64,000 bases of DNA from Isoperla grammatica (GCA_945910005.1 OX246744.1:40126774-40190773); one strand, 5' to 3'; counted from the stretch's first letter, positions 1-10,721 are shown. Notes: generated by a model from the sequence alone, not told the origin. Made by a program: numbers and translations.

Positions 1-420
1 AAGCCTATAGGCCATCGTCTGGTGGTAGAATTGCAGTGTGTTATAGTCTTTTGATGCAAAGTACGTGTTTCTCTTTACTGCTTTGTATCGCAATAAAAGC
101 CTGGCCAGCTGAGCCGTTGACTGTGTCCTGCCCTAGACAAGGGTGGACAATTCAAGGAGTATTATTAGAGTATTCAATCTTCCAAACTGCTTAATTGCTA
201 CAAATAATTTTTCTATTAGGAGAAACTGTAGGACCAGCTTAAGGAGTAAATATAATATTACTGCATTGAAATCACTATTTACATTTCGGGTAAGTTTTCT
301 AATAACAATTTAAAATATACGTATGTTTCAATGTAAATTCATTCGTTTAGGGTTAATATACGTCCCAAAATATCGGGATTTTCCCGGAAATGCATGAATG
401 TCTCAGTTTTCAAAGCCTAT
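1..420. repeat. Left shoulder of duplicon copy A
   Basis: This stretch is closely similar to 24491-25078, including the opening AAGCCTATAGGCCATCGTCTGG, the GCAATAAAAGCCTGG segment and the AGACAAGGGTGGACAATTCAAGG segment. It leads straight into the 44-bp minisatellite, as it does in copy B. No coding potential is visible. The similarity starts at base 1, so the true left boundary of the copy lies outside the window. In copy B the sequence just upstream is a 3'-UTR-like module (23784-24490). Confidence 0.8.
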
Positions 421-1901
421 GACGTCCTTGCATGTCAGCTGTGACAGCTACATCAGCTGTCACTGACGTCCTTGCATGTCAGCTGTGACAACTACATCAG
501 CTGTCACTGACGTCCTTGCATGTCAGCTGTGACAACTACATCAGCTGTTACTGACGTCCTTGCATGTCAGCTGTGACAACTACATCAGCTGTCACTGACG
601 TCCTTGCATGTCAGCTGTGACAACTACATCAGCTGTCACTGACGTCCTTGCATGTCAGCTGTGACAACTACATCAGCTGTCACTGACGTCCTTGCATGTC
701 AGCTGTGACAACTACATCCGCTGTTACTGACGTCCTTGCATGTCAGCTGTGACACCTACATCAGCTGTCACTGACGTCCTTGCATGTCAGCTGTGACAAC
801 TACATAAGCTGTCACTGACGTCCTTGCATGTCAGCTGTGACAACTACATCAGCTGTCACTGACGTCCTTGCATGTCAGCTATGACAACTACATCAGCTGT
901 CTCTGACGTCCTTGCATGTCAGCTGTGACACGTCCTTGCATGTCAGATGTGACAACTACATCAGCTGTCTCTGACGTCCTTGCATGTCAGCTGTGACAAC
1001 AACACCAGCTGTCACTGACGTCCTGGCATGTCAGCTGTGACAACTACATCAGCTGTCTCTGACGTCCTGGCATGTCAGCTGTGACAACTACACCAGCTGT
1101 CACTGACGTCCTGGCATGTCAGCTGTGACAACTACATCAGCTATCACTGACGTCCTGGCATGTCAGCTGTGATAACTACATCAGCTGATACCGACGTCCT
1201 TGCATGTCAGCTGTGACAACTACACCAGCTGTCACTGGCGTCCTTGCATGTCAGCTGTGACAACTACATCAGCTGTCACTGACGTCCTTGCATGTCAGCT
1301 GTGACAACTACATCAGCTGTCACTGACGTCCTTGCATGTCAGCTGTGACAACTACATCAGCTGTCACTGACGTCCTTGCATGTCAGCTGTGACAACTACA
1401 TCAGCTGTCACTGACGTCCTTGCATGTCAGCTGTGACAACCACATCAGCTGTCACTGACGTCCCTGCATGTCAGCTGTGACAACCACATCAGCTGTCACT
1501 GACGTCACAGCATGTCAGCTGTGACAACCACATCAGCTGTCACTGACGTCCTTGCATGTCAGCTATGACAACTACATCAGCTGTCACTGACGTCCTTGCA
1601 CGTAAGCTGTGACAACTACATCAGCTGTCACTGACGTCCTTGCATGTCAGCTGTGACAACTACATCAGCTGTCACTGACGTCCTTGCATGTCAGCTATGA
1701 CAACTACATCAGCTGTCACTGACGTCCTTGCATGTCAGCTATGACAACTACATCAGCTCTCACTGACGTCCTTGCATGTCAGCTATGACAACTACATCAG
1801 CTGTCACTGACGTCCTTGCACGTAAGCTGTGACAACTACATCAGCTGTCACTGACGTCCTTGCATGTCAGCTGTGACAACTACATCAGCTGTCACTGACG
1901 T
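421..1901. repeat. 44-bp minisatellite, copy A, about 34 units
   Basis: A direct tandem repeat with a 44-bp period, counted from GACGTCC to GACGTCC (421, 465 and onward). Each unit holds a TGACGTC core (CRE-like) and two CAGCTG hexamers (E-box-like), so the array is a dense field of partly palindromic sites. Variants include TTGCATG versus TGGCATG and ACATCAG versus ACACCAG. One unit near 928-954 is truncated. The same array recurs at 25079-26754. There are no unique spacers, so this is not a CRISPR. Confidence 0.97.
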
Positions 1902-2136
1902 TTCAGCCACTTTCGACCGGATGGAAAATGTCTGCACATCCTCATCTGCACTCCCACACAAGTGCGATCCATACCTGCGGTTGTGTACGGTGTAAAAATA
2001 TTTTTCATATATGCTATTTGAAGGTTTGCATTAGCATATGCTTACAATAGGGAACAGTGCTGTGCAGCCTGCAGACAGTTAATGTTGGAGAAAAGAAAAA
2101 CTGATTACCGGGTATCGTACAAAATTAGGGAGCCTG

Positions 2137-2448
2137 CCCAGGGACTGCTACCTTGTCGTGGTGTGCAGGTTTGTGCGCTTTGATTACCTCTGGAGCTAGG
2201 CCGGCGGATGCGTATGCTTCTGGTAGGGCCACCCTAGCCGGATTGGTCGAGGAGGAGAAGTCAGACAAATTAAATGCAGTCCACATCCTCACCACTCCCT
2301 TTTCCACCCATTTCCCTTTCCTCCCGTTCTCCTACTTGCCCTTTTCCTCCAAAGAGCCCCCAATTTTAACTTTATTATCACCCACTCATCGTCTTGATTA
2401 GCCTAGTTGCTAAAATATGAGACGGTTAGCCCAAATATCAAGCAATCC
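2137..2448 (+). mobile_element. SINE-like (or truncated LINE 3'-end) insertion with 15-bp target duplication
   Basis: The 15-mer AAATTAGGGAGCCTG occurs at 2122-2136 and again at 2449-2463. Copy B has it once (near 27194-27210), with no insert. The 312-bp insert is therefore a clean target-primed-type insertion with its empty site in this window. It contains a CCACCCTAGCCGG..GGTCGAGG core followed by a pyrimidine-rich stretch. A related core occurs at 56847-57000. The short ORFs on both strands look like chance. The family name is not known to me. Confidence 0.8.
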
Positions 2449-2535
2449 AAATTAGGGAGCCTGTTATTCTGTCTTGTCAGATTATTTATATAAATACGGA
2501 TTTATACCGAAACAAATTTTTGTACAACGATCATT

Positions 2536-3811
2536 TGCGTCAGTCACAGCCTTTTAATTCATAAAATAGCAAATTTTGGTGTGTCCGGGAATTTCCTGAA
2601 AATATTAACAAGTTACCTTGAAAACCGAACGCAGTCGGTGGTTGTTGATGGAATGTCATCTGTTCCGGCACGTGTTCGTCCGGAGTCCCGCAAGGATCTA
2701 TTTTGGGCCCCTTATTGTTTAATGTATTTGTGAGCGATTTGCCTTCTTGTTTTAGCTTTGCCTCTTCGTTGATCTATGCTGATGATCTCAAACTGTTTCA
2801 TACTATCAGAAACATTGTAGACTGTAAGACACTTCAGCAGGATCTCAATAGTCTAGTTGAATGGTGCCGAAAATGGAAATTAGATCTCAATTCTCTTAAA
2901 TGTCAGGTGATATCTTTCACTAATAAAAAGAAAGTTATAATGTTCAACTACACAATGGATGGTGTTTCACTTAGCCGTGTTGACAGTGTGTGCGACCTTG
3001 GCGTTGTTATGTCTAATGACCTTAATTTTAACGCTCACATTGATTATGTCTTGAAGCGTGCTTTCAAAACCTTGGGCTTTATTAAACGCACTTGCAATCA
3101 TAATTTCTCCACTTTTGTTATCCGTACTTTATACATGAGCATTGTATTACCAATTCTTGACTACTCGAGTGTTGTTTGGTCGCCACACCATGTGACTAAA
3201 GTCCAAAATCTTGAACGTCTCCAGCAGAAGTTTTTAAAGTGGTGTTGCCAAAGGAATCAGGTAGATTACCATAGGGTTGACTATGCCAGGTTATGTGATG
3301 AAGCCCACCTACTTCCTTTGGATGCCAGGCGCAAAATGTTTGATGTTATCACTTTTAAAAAGATTTTATCGGGTGAGCTTGATTGCCCTGATTTGTTAGA
3401 AACAATTTCTTTAAATGTTCCTATAAGACGCTCTCGTAACACACTTTTATTTAAACCCCCAAAATCTAGATTGGATCTTTTTAAATACTCATTTTTGCCA
3501 CGCACTGTTACCATGTTAAATAGTTCACCTTTTAGCCATATTGATGTTTTTAATGACAATGTGAGGTCAATCAAGTCAAAGTGTTTTAACATTTTACGTT
3601 CATGACAAAAGTGGGGTTAATTGTTATAGCTACCACTTACCTTAGTTGGTGTATTTTTATTTTATTTTTAAATGAGTCGTTTTAATAGTGAGTGTATGTT
3701 AATTTTATTGGAACATATGTATTAATAAGAGCCTATCAATTAAGTATATTATATCCAATTGTGCCTGGAATTGTAAATTCTGTTGTTGGATAAATAAATA
3801 ATAATAATAAT
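2536..3811 (+). mobile_element. 5'-truncated non-LTR retrotransposon, Jockey/I-like, (TAA)n tail
   Basis: The insert interrupts the foldback arm: sequence up to about 2535 resumes at about 3812, as judged against 27280-27300. It contains the C-terminal half of a reverse transcriptase ORF, a roughly 200-bp 3' UTR (3606-3800) and a (AAT)n tail (3793-3811). The tail and the YADDLKLF active-site motif suggest the Jockey/I group; the clade is not certain. The first about 75 bp (2536-2612) are not recognisable and may be an inverted or unrelated piece. A near-identical copy of its 3' UTR lies at 7974-8188, so the family was active after the second LINE inserted. Confidence 0.85.
2614..3605 (+). pseudogene. 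Reverse transcriptase C-terminal half (LINE ORF2 remnant)
   Basis: The long frame from 2703 encodes the RT region following GVPQGS. LGPLLFNVFVSDLP is followed by LIYADDLKLF (catalytic YADD) and then by the thumb and C-terminal region (SLVEWCRKWKLDLN, CDLGVVMSNDLNF, ILDYSSVVWSP). There is no ATG at the frame start; 2703 is a TTG (Leu of ILGP). Upstream, 2614-2690 reads YLENRTQSVVVDG in another frame, and the SGVPQGS motif is reached only after a one-base shift near 2676. The copy is therefore broken as well as 5'-truncated, lacking the endonuclease and the RT fingers. The stop at 3603-3605 matches the normal ORF end before the 3' UTR. Confidence 0.9.
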
Positions 3812-3872
3812 AATTTAATAGCATATTATGTTAGCATAAAGTTGGTCACAAAATAGTGCAGATAGATAATAT

Positions 3873-4909
3873 TGTCATGTAAAAGTTGGTACTTTATAAC
3901 TTTTACAGGTGTTCTCTCCTTTTTGGTGATTTATGGATATCTTGATGGCTGATGGTGTCACTTAGTTGGTCTTGGCCGTTTTCTTTCGCAATCGAGGTAT
4001 GCGCTGTGCTGGCTATTTCGTCAGCCCAGCTCTGCTGCAACGTCCGAGGTTGTTGACTCGTGTGTTCAGTTAATGATAACGTCAATGTTGCAGTTTTGTG
4101 GACATTGATTGTGGCTACTTCGCTGACTACTCGGTTTAGGAGGGCGCTAGTTCGATGGTGTCGTCATGTAGAGCCTGGCCCCACTCTTTTGTGATTGTTA
4201 CGAGAGGGGGTCGAACCGAGTAGTCTGATTGGTAAGCCAGCGTAAGGCAAAGAGGGGGTGACTGGGGTATGACGTAGGAGAGTCTAGGTCCGAGGGAACA
4301 CAGGTGTAATTCGGGGCAATCAACGACTGACGGGAACTAGAGAGAGACCTATGCCAAGGTTGTTCGGTGAGGGAAAGAGGAGGAATCCAGGAGTGGGACC
4401 CAGGAGCGGAAGTCCGGAGGAAACCCGCGAAGCTGAATGAAGCTGACCAGGACCGAATCACCCAGCCGACTACCGAGGGACGAAGAGCCAATGCACAGAG
4501 TCCGTGACGCTGACGTCTAACCAGGGAGAGCTAGAATATTCGTTTAGTCCTAGCAGTAGGAACGACCATAGACAGATTCGCCACGCCTCAGCCACACTAG
4601 GATAAATGTCAATTATCAATAAATCCGTTTCCTCCTGAGTTTGAAACCAGTGTTAAGTCATTACACGCAACATAATTGCCCGAACTCCGGCACGTCCACT
4701 GATGATCCCAGTAGCGTAAGTGAGGACCAGCCCGAAGTTACGCCCCCGTACATCTACGGGTACGTCCACTGATGATCCCAGTAGCGTAAGTGAGGACCAG
4801 CCCGAAGTTACGCCCCCGTACATCTACGGGTACGTCGCCTGCAGTCCGTGGGTTCGTGTCCGAGCGTCGCCGTGGGACTGAGGGGACGGTAAGTGCTCGC
4901 TACGTAACA
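3873..4909. mobile_element. Probable solo LTR, about 1.04 kb
   Basis: The foldback sequence GATAGATAATAT breaks at 3872 and resumes as ATATGTTGAAATT at 4910. The inserted block starts TGT and ends ACA and is flanked by ATAT on both sides, a possible 4-bp target duplication (AATAT if the shared A is counted). It contains AATAAA near 4618 and a GC-richer 3' part, as expected for R/U5 of a Gypsy-type LTR. No internal gag/pol is present, hence 'solo'. An inner TGTTACG (4196) could pair with CGTAACA (4903-4909) as an alternative start, but the flanks favour 3873. Confidence 0.6.
4692..4831. repeat. Two perfect 70-bp direct repeats inside the LTR-like insert
   Basis: 4692-4761 and 4762-4831 are identical tandem copies starting ACGTCCACTGATGATCC. 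Internal tandem duplications are common in LTR U5/R regions. Their identity implies a recent duplication. Confidence 0.95.
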
Positions 4910-5662
4910 ATATGTTGAAATTATAAACTAGTTAACAGTACACAATATTGCTGTATTTATCATGCTATGCTGGCGGGTTTTTGTTCCAAATCTTCCTTCA
5001 TACCGAAAACGATTATTGTATAGCGAACATTTAAAACCATATGTTAGCATATTCTTGGTCACAAAATAGTGCAGATAGATAATATGTTGAAATTAAAAAT
5101 AAGTTTTCAGTAGAAAACTGCTGTATCTACCATGCTATGTTGGCGGGTTTTTGTTCCAAATCTTCCTTCATACCGATAAAAATTATTGTAAAGCGATCAT
5201 TTAATAGCATATTATATTAGCATACTGTTGGTCAAGAAATAGTACAGATAGATAATATAGTGAAATTAAAAATTGGTTTGTACCTATTTGCTGTGTTGTC
5301 CACGTTTTGATCCAAATGCTGCTTCATATGCTATTAAATGATCGCTATACAAAAATTGTTCTCGGTGTGAAGGAGCACTTGGAACAAAAATACGACAGCA
5401 TAGCAGGATAGATACAACAATTGTCTACTGTAAACCAACCTTTAGTTTCAACATATTATCTCTGCACTATTTTGTGACCAAGAGTATGGTAACATGTGGT
5501 TTAAATGATCGCTATAAAATAGTTTTTTTCTGTATACTATAAATAATCTGACAAGGCAGCCAGGCTGCCTAATTTTGTACGATAATCAGTTTTTCTTTTC
5601 TCCAACATTATCTGTCTGCACTACACTGTAACTGTAACCCGTTGTAGGTATATATGATAATG
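4910..5662. repeat. Centre of the foldback core (copy A)
   Basis: 4910-5262 holds two tandem units of about 170 bp, with GGCGGGTTTTTGTTCCAAATC at 4972 and 5142. Each includes TTGGTCACAAAATAGTGCAG and a GATCATTTAATAGC segment. From about 5300 the same sequence returns inverted, for example GATCGCTATACAAAAATTG, GCACTATTTTGTGACCAAG and TTTTCTCCAACATTATCTGTC. The symmetry centre is near 5265. The equivalent in copy B is 27200-27469 + 28883-29330. No coding potential is visible. Confidence 0.85.
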
Positions 5663-6216
5663 ATATAAACTTGAATGCAAATAAAGACAAAGCTTCTCAC
5701 TTTGTAGTAGTAGCCATCTACAGATCCCCAAATGGAAAAATAGATAGTTTTATAGAGAAAAGTGAACTCATTTTTTCAAAATTACAAAAAACAAGTAAAC
5801 AACTAATTATCTTAAGAGACTTCAATATAAACGTCTCATCGGATAGCAGGGACCCAAACAAAGAAATATTCACTAATTTACTTGATTCCTGCAATATGGT
5901 ACTAACAATTAAAGAACCAACTAGAATTGATCCACGGTGGCAGACTGCATCAACTATCGACAACATAGCTACTAATATTACACTCCCTTTCAACTCGCGA
6001 GTACTTAAACTTGGTATCGCTGACCATCATGCCCAAGAAATTTCAATACAGTATTATAATCTCGACCTGCCCAAAACAACTAAAACCATTCGTTCTATAA
6101 ACAATAACTCATTAAATAATTTAGTTGAAAGCTTAACTGGAGAAGACTGGACTTGTGTAGCGCATGCGTACACTGCAGATAACAAATACAATTTATTCTC
6201 AGAAACATTACTATAA
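5663..6216 (+). pseudogene. LINE endonuclease (APE-type) fragment
   Basis: The frame encodes the second half of an exonuclease/endonuclease/phosphatase domain: VVVAIYRSPNG (usually AIYRPPN), LIILRDFNINV (GDFN motif with G replaced by R) and GIADHHAQ (the catalytic Asp-His pair near the domain end). The N-terminal catalytic Glu region is missing because of 5' truncation. The changed GDFN glycine and the stop at 6214-6216 indicate an inactive copy. Confidence 0.85.
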
Positions 6217-6356
6217 CACATTTTAACAAACATTGCCCAATTAAAACTACTAGGATTAAGACAAAATACAAAATACAAAAGTGGCTGACAAATGGCATAA
6301 AAATCTCAAGTGCAAATAAGAGAAGTCTACTATATCTAAATTCGAAGTTCTCTAAT

Positions 6357-6800
6357 GTGCCGTTTTTTCAAACCTATCTAAAATCATATATTAAAATATA
6401 TAAACAAGTCATAAAAATGGCAAAACGTAACCAAGTCGAAGAAACCATATCATTAGCAGACAACAAATCAAAATCCATTTGGAAAATAATAAATAAAGAA
6501 ACAAACCGGAAGCCTGAAAAACCTCACGAAAATATTTCTCTTCTACAGAATAATAAAGTAATCAAAGATCCTAAAACAGTTGCCGAAACTCTCAATAAAT
6601 ACTTCGCTAATGAAGCGTATCAATTAACAAACAATATAATAACTAATAATACACAGAATCAAAATAATAGTTTTCAAAATTGCCTTGCAAAGTCAAATAA
6701 AAGCCCAATAAACTCTTTATATATGTATGAAACGAATCCTAATGAAATTAAAAGTATAAAACACTCTGTTGGAATTGATCATAATATGATCAATCATTAT
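6357..6800 (+). pseudogene. LINE linker between endonuclease and RT
   Basis: This Lys/Asn-rich frame contains SKSIWKIINKETNRK and NKVIKDPKTVAETLNKYFANEA. This matches the usual region between APE endonuclease and RT in CR1/Jockey-group ORF2 ('W..in....k', then 'ia..fN.yF'). It breaks off around IKHSVGIDHNMI, where the RT domain should begin, because of the insertion that follows. Confidence 0.75.
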
Positions 6801-7424
6801 TATTGGGAATGCGGTAGGCATACTCCCGCCCTCCCCGCCTAAGTTGCTGCACGTAGAGGAGGCCGGCCGCTTCGTTTACTTTCGGATTTTTCACGAAGGT
6901 AACCGAGTTGCCCGATTTCCATAATGTATCATACTCAGCAGTTAGTAGTTTGCAGGGGATTGTCGTTTGTTTTTCTGCTGTTGTTCTTCCTGTGTTGTTG
7001 CTTGATTCAATGAAGTCAAATATAGTTGACGAGTTATAAGTGCGACCATTAACGAGACATGCTTCGAGGAAAGAGTAAATAAAGATTTAAAACAAGACGG
7101 AAGACTGAAACCAGCTTTGCCATAACTGCAAAGGGATGGAGAGGAACAGGCGAGTTTGGTTCGTTATGGTATGGAGATTGTTATGGTTAATGGCAAGTGT
7201 CGTCAACTTAAATCGGGCACCTTAAATCCACATCCACAACCACATTATAACACCTAAAACAACGTAGAAAATTGCAGTTTTTAAAAAGTCGCCCTGCGGG
7301 GCAAACTGGGGGGCTCGCCCCCCAGACCCCCCTGAACTGCCGCTAATTTCCATTGCTTCCATATTCGATCTTTCTTGAATTGTCCTGGCCTCCCTATTAT
7401 TTTATACCACGAGCCGCCACTGTC
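6800..7424. mobile_element. Unclassified insertion with GC-rich hairpins inside the LINE
   Basis: The LINE ORF stops near 6800 and resumes at CDLTKAFDCVDH near 7425. The intervening about 600 bp are not LINE-like. Near the right end is a double stem-loop: GCCCTGCGGGGC (7293-7304) and GGGGGGCTCGCCCCCC (7308-7324). Compound GC hairpins near one end recall non-autonomous Helitron-type elements, but no CTRR terminus or insertion site could be fixed. No ORF is recognised. The boundaries are approximate. Confidence 0.5.
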
Positions 7425-7973
7425 TGTGACCTTACAAAGGCTTTCGATTGCGTAGACCACAACATTCTATTGACTAAGCTAAATTACTATGGCATTCGTG
7501 GGAATGCTCTTAAACTGATGACGTCTTACCTCACTGACCGACAACAATGTGTAGAATTAACAGAACTAAAAAACAACACACTTACTAAAACTATATCAGA
7601 CAACGAACAAACGACGTGTGGGGTCCCACAAGGATCTATTCTTGGACCATTATTTTTTATAATCATTATTAACGACATAGTTTACAGCATAGACGGGGCT
7701 GAACTATTTGCGGATGATTTCACTGCAAGTGTAACAGCTGCTGAATTGATATCACTTAAAGGAAAAGTGGAGGAAATACTTGGAAATTCAACTAATTGGT
7801 TTACAATGAGCAAACTATTACTTAACCCTAATAAAACGAAGTTTATACAGTTCCACTCAATTCAAAAAAGCAAATCACTGACCCCAATACCATATATCTT
7901 GTAAATTCTACTGACAACTCAAAAATAGAACCAGTTGCACACGCTGAATTTCTAGGCATAACAATAGATTTTT
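7425..7973 (+). pseudogene. Reverse transcriptase core (LINE ORF2 remnant)
   Basis: The frame gives DLTKAFDCVDHNILL (RT motif A), LTDRQQCVEL, CGVPQGSILGPLFF (motif B) and ELFADDFT (FADD, motif C). WFTMSKLLLNPNKTKFIQF follows, and after a frameshift HAEFLGITID. An F in place of the Y of YADD is common in the CR1/L2/Daphne groups. The fingers are missing because of the 6800-7424 insertion, and the C-terminus is separated by 7974-8188. Confidence 0.88.
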
Positions 7974-8188
7974 GTTTCATGACAAAAGTGGGGTTAATTG
8001 TTATAGCTACCACTTACCTTAGTTGGTGTATTTTTATTTTATTTTTGAATGAGTCGTTTTAATAGTGAGTGTATGTTAATTTTATTGGAACATATGTATT
8101 AATGAGAACCTATCAATTAAGTATATTATATCCAATTGTGCCTGGAATTGTTAATTCTGTTGTTGGATAAATAAATAATAATAATAAT
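7974..8188 (+). mobile_element. 3'-UTR-only copy of the 2536-3811 LINE family
   Basis: From CATGACAAAAGTGGGG (7978) to the (AAT)n tail, this is almost identical to 3602-3811, with a handful of substitutions. It splits the reading frame of the host LINE between ...GITIDF and QHLTWHAHINKL. Removing it restores the expected RT-downstream continuity. It is a severely 5'-truncated, younger insertion. Confidence 0.93.
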
Positions 8189-8776
8189 CAACACTTAACA
8201 TGGCATGCCCATATCAACAAGCTTTTACCAAAACTTAGTTCAACATGTTTTGCTATTAAAATGATAAGACAAATAAGTAACGTGTCAACTGCTAAAATAT
8301 GTTACTTCTCGATGTTTGAATGCCACTTGAGATATGGAATAGAGTTTTGGGGTGTATCTACTCACATAAGTAAAGTATTCATAGTACAAAAAAGGGCAAT
8401 CAGGGCGTTGTGTTGTCTTAATCATACAGAGCACTGTAAGCCGAACTTTATTAAACTTAGTATTCTCACTGTTCCAAGCCTACACAAACTAAAGTCAATG
8501 TTATCAGTAAAAAAAAACCTTCAACATCACACTGCGAATACAAATATGCACTCATTTAACACACGACATAAAAACGATCTCCACCTCAACACATGCAGTA
8601 CCAAACTAGGACAGATAAACTCAGATTATTTAAATAAGAAATTGTACAATCATCTCCCAAAATCAATTAAATGCATATCAAGTTACATTACATTCAAAAC
8701 AAAACTGACGCAATATCTAACCCATAAAGCATACTACTCCCTACATGAATTTATAACTGAACAGACTACACAATAA
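8189..8776 (+). pseudogene. LINE ORF2 C-terminal domain
   Basis: The frame reads LTWHAHINKLLPKLSST, then LRYGIEFWG, VQKRAIRALC and KLYNHLPKSIKC, ending YSLHEFITEQTTQ and a stop at 8774-8776. 'KLYN.LP..I' and 'YS..EF' are characteristic C-terminal motifs of CR1-group LINE proteins. Confidence 0.85.
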
Positions 8777-9250
8777 TTAACTAAAACTAGCCTTGTAAAT
8801 GAACACAATTACTACATTTTATATGGCTAAATTTCTTAATCTATAACTGTAGAGACATACATGCATGTATACATGCAAGAAATGCTGTTTTTATACTATA
8901 GTAATACCTTGTTTTTTTATTTAACAACTGAGTGAGATATTAATTACTCTAGGTCTGTATTATCACAAATCAGTATATCTTTATCTTTTACCATTATTAT
9001 TTTTATTATTATTATAATTATAATTATTGTTATTATAATTATTATGTATCGATTGTATTTAGTATTATTATTGTATACTGTATAGTGTATAGTATTGTTC
9101 TATTGTAGCCTTTGTGTTAGTAGTAGGACAATACGACATGGACAACACGGTGAAAACTGTTTCAAATAATTATTTCATACATTATAAGTAAATTTGTAAT
9201 TGTATAAATATTATGTGTCCTAATAAATAAATAAATAAATAAATAAATAA
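8777..9250 (+). other. AT-rich LINE 3' UTR and (AAAT)n tail
   Basis: A non-coding tail of the 5663-9250 LINE. It contains an ATT/TTA-rich low-complexity patch (8990-9080) and ends in about seven AAAT units. Confidence 0.8.
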
Positions 9251-9624
9251 AATCTTTGAAATAGCATACATTGAAAATATTTGTTCCCTCGTTACGTTTG
9301 AAATTGGAGCCATTTGAGTACAGCCTGCTATATATTGGACACCGGACACACCCGCAGACCGCAGGTATGGATCGCTCTTGTGTGGGAGTACAGATGATGT
9401 GCAGAGGACTTCCATCTCATGTCATCTGTTGCAAGTGCATTTCTCGTCTGATTGAGACGCTCTTGCTGGTTTGGACTTGGTTGGATGAAGATTTGTCCGG
9501 GTTTTATGCCTTAAGTTATTTCGTAAGTGTTCAGGTAATAGTAACATCTGAATGTTGCAACTCTTGCGATAGATTAATAACGCTAGGCCTTGTTCGTCAC
9601 GCGTGTTGGTTTGGCGTTCTAGGC

Positions 9625-10030
9625 ATAGCCTAGGCCTAGGCTTTAGGGAATAATATCAATGGCCTAGGCGTAGGCTAAGCTACTTGGGCCTAGACTAAGC
9701 TAGGCCTACCTAGACCTAGCCTAGCCACACGCCGTGCAAAGCCGTAGGCCTAGGCCCTAACAATTTCAAACTCAGCTGCCCTGGGCATAGGCCTAAGCCT
9801 AGGCCTAGGTGTGCCCAGACTTCTAGTGCAGCTAAAGGCCCGATGTACAAAGGCTTATGGCCTAGGCCTACACTTTTGTACAACCAGTCTGTTGCTAGGC
9901 CTAGTAGGGTTCAGCTTACTAGGCCTAGCCTATGTACAAAAGGCCAAGCCTAGCCTGGCGACGAACTCGGAAGTACAAAGGCGAAGGCTTACCCCCTTGG
10001 CCTCGGGCATAGGCCTAGCCTAGCCACAAG
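9625..10030. repeat. TAGGCCTA-rich degenerate repeat, copy A
   Basis: Dense overlapping TAGGCCTA/CCTAGGCC palindromic octamers without a fixed period. It is collinear with 29690-30120 in copy B. Isolated copies of the octamer are scattered through the non-coding parts of the window. Confidence 0.85.
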
Positions 10031-10721
10031 CTGTGCGTGCAAATATCTAGGGTTAAGAGTAAATACCTAAAGCGCCCGGTACTGTAGAACGTTTGGGCTG
10101 ACGCGTCACACCCATCAGGCGCGTCAACCAATCAGATTGTAAGTTTGCCGCTTCAGCTGCGGTGCACACGAAACGAACCCATGCATCAATGCAAAACGTG
10201 TTTATTTCCAGTGTTTTGATCAACGAATCCATATAACCTATACCAAACAAACCACATTAATTTCTTCCACATTTCGAGGTAAGCAACAGCTGCAATTTGT
10301 CTCTGCCAAATAGCAATATTGTTTTTGTAAACGGATTGCTTCAGTGTTACATCACAGATACATTGAGCATATGAACATTTTATTACATTTGTCATAGGCG
10401 CAGTTAAGCGTGTCGGAAGTGTTTACAGTAGGCCTAGCGCAATCTTTGAAAGCCTGGTGCAACCCGCAAAACATCATGACAAAATATGTCGCAACATGTT
10501 TGTGATCTTTAATGTATCTGTAATGAATGACTAATCAAGCCGTTTACAAATACATTTTCGTCAGGCCTACTTGGCTGCGACAAATTGCAGCTCTTGTTTA
10601 GGCCTACATCGAAACGTTGATGAAAGAAATGTGTTTTACAAGTAGGTTAGAGGGCACTAGCAACACCGAAAGACAACAATGGAACAAATGAATTGAACTG
10701 ATGGACAAACCATCAGCTATA

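Larger units (their letters stand above)
5663..9250 (+). mobile_element. 5'-truncated LINE, CR1/Daphne-like, with two nested insertions
   Basis: The insertion splits the foldback right arm: host sequence ending GATAATG at 5662 resumes at ATCTTTGAAATAGC at 9252, and copy B is contiguous there (29325-29345). The order is the C-terminal part of an APE endonuclease, a linker, the RT, a C-terminal domain, an AT-rich 3' UTR and an (AAAT)n tail (9222-9250). An unrelated block sits at about 6800-7424 inside the RT region, and a LINE 3'-UTR copy at 7974-8188. Many stops and frameshifts make it inactive. Confidence 0.85.

Noticed and set aside
421..1901. CRISPR-like regular repeats
   Set aside because: Units are contiguous direct repeats without unique spacers, and the DNA is eukaryotic.
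4196..4909. Shorter LTR bounded by TGTTACG/CGTAACA
   Set aside because: The flanking foldback sequence is continuous only if the insert starts at 3873. Five bases on each side of 4196-4909 do not match.
9182..9633. Short ORFs around 9.2-9.6 kb and 29.3-29.7 kb
   Set aside because: They lie in the inverted-repeat arm, are similar in both copies only because the DNA is duplicated, and have no recognisable domain.
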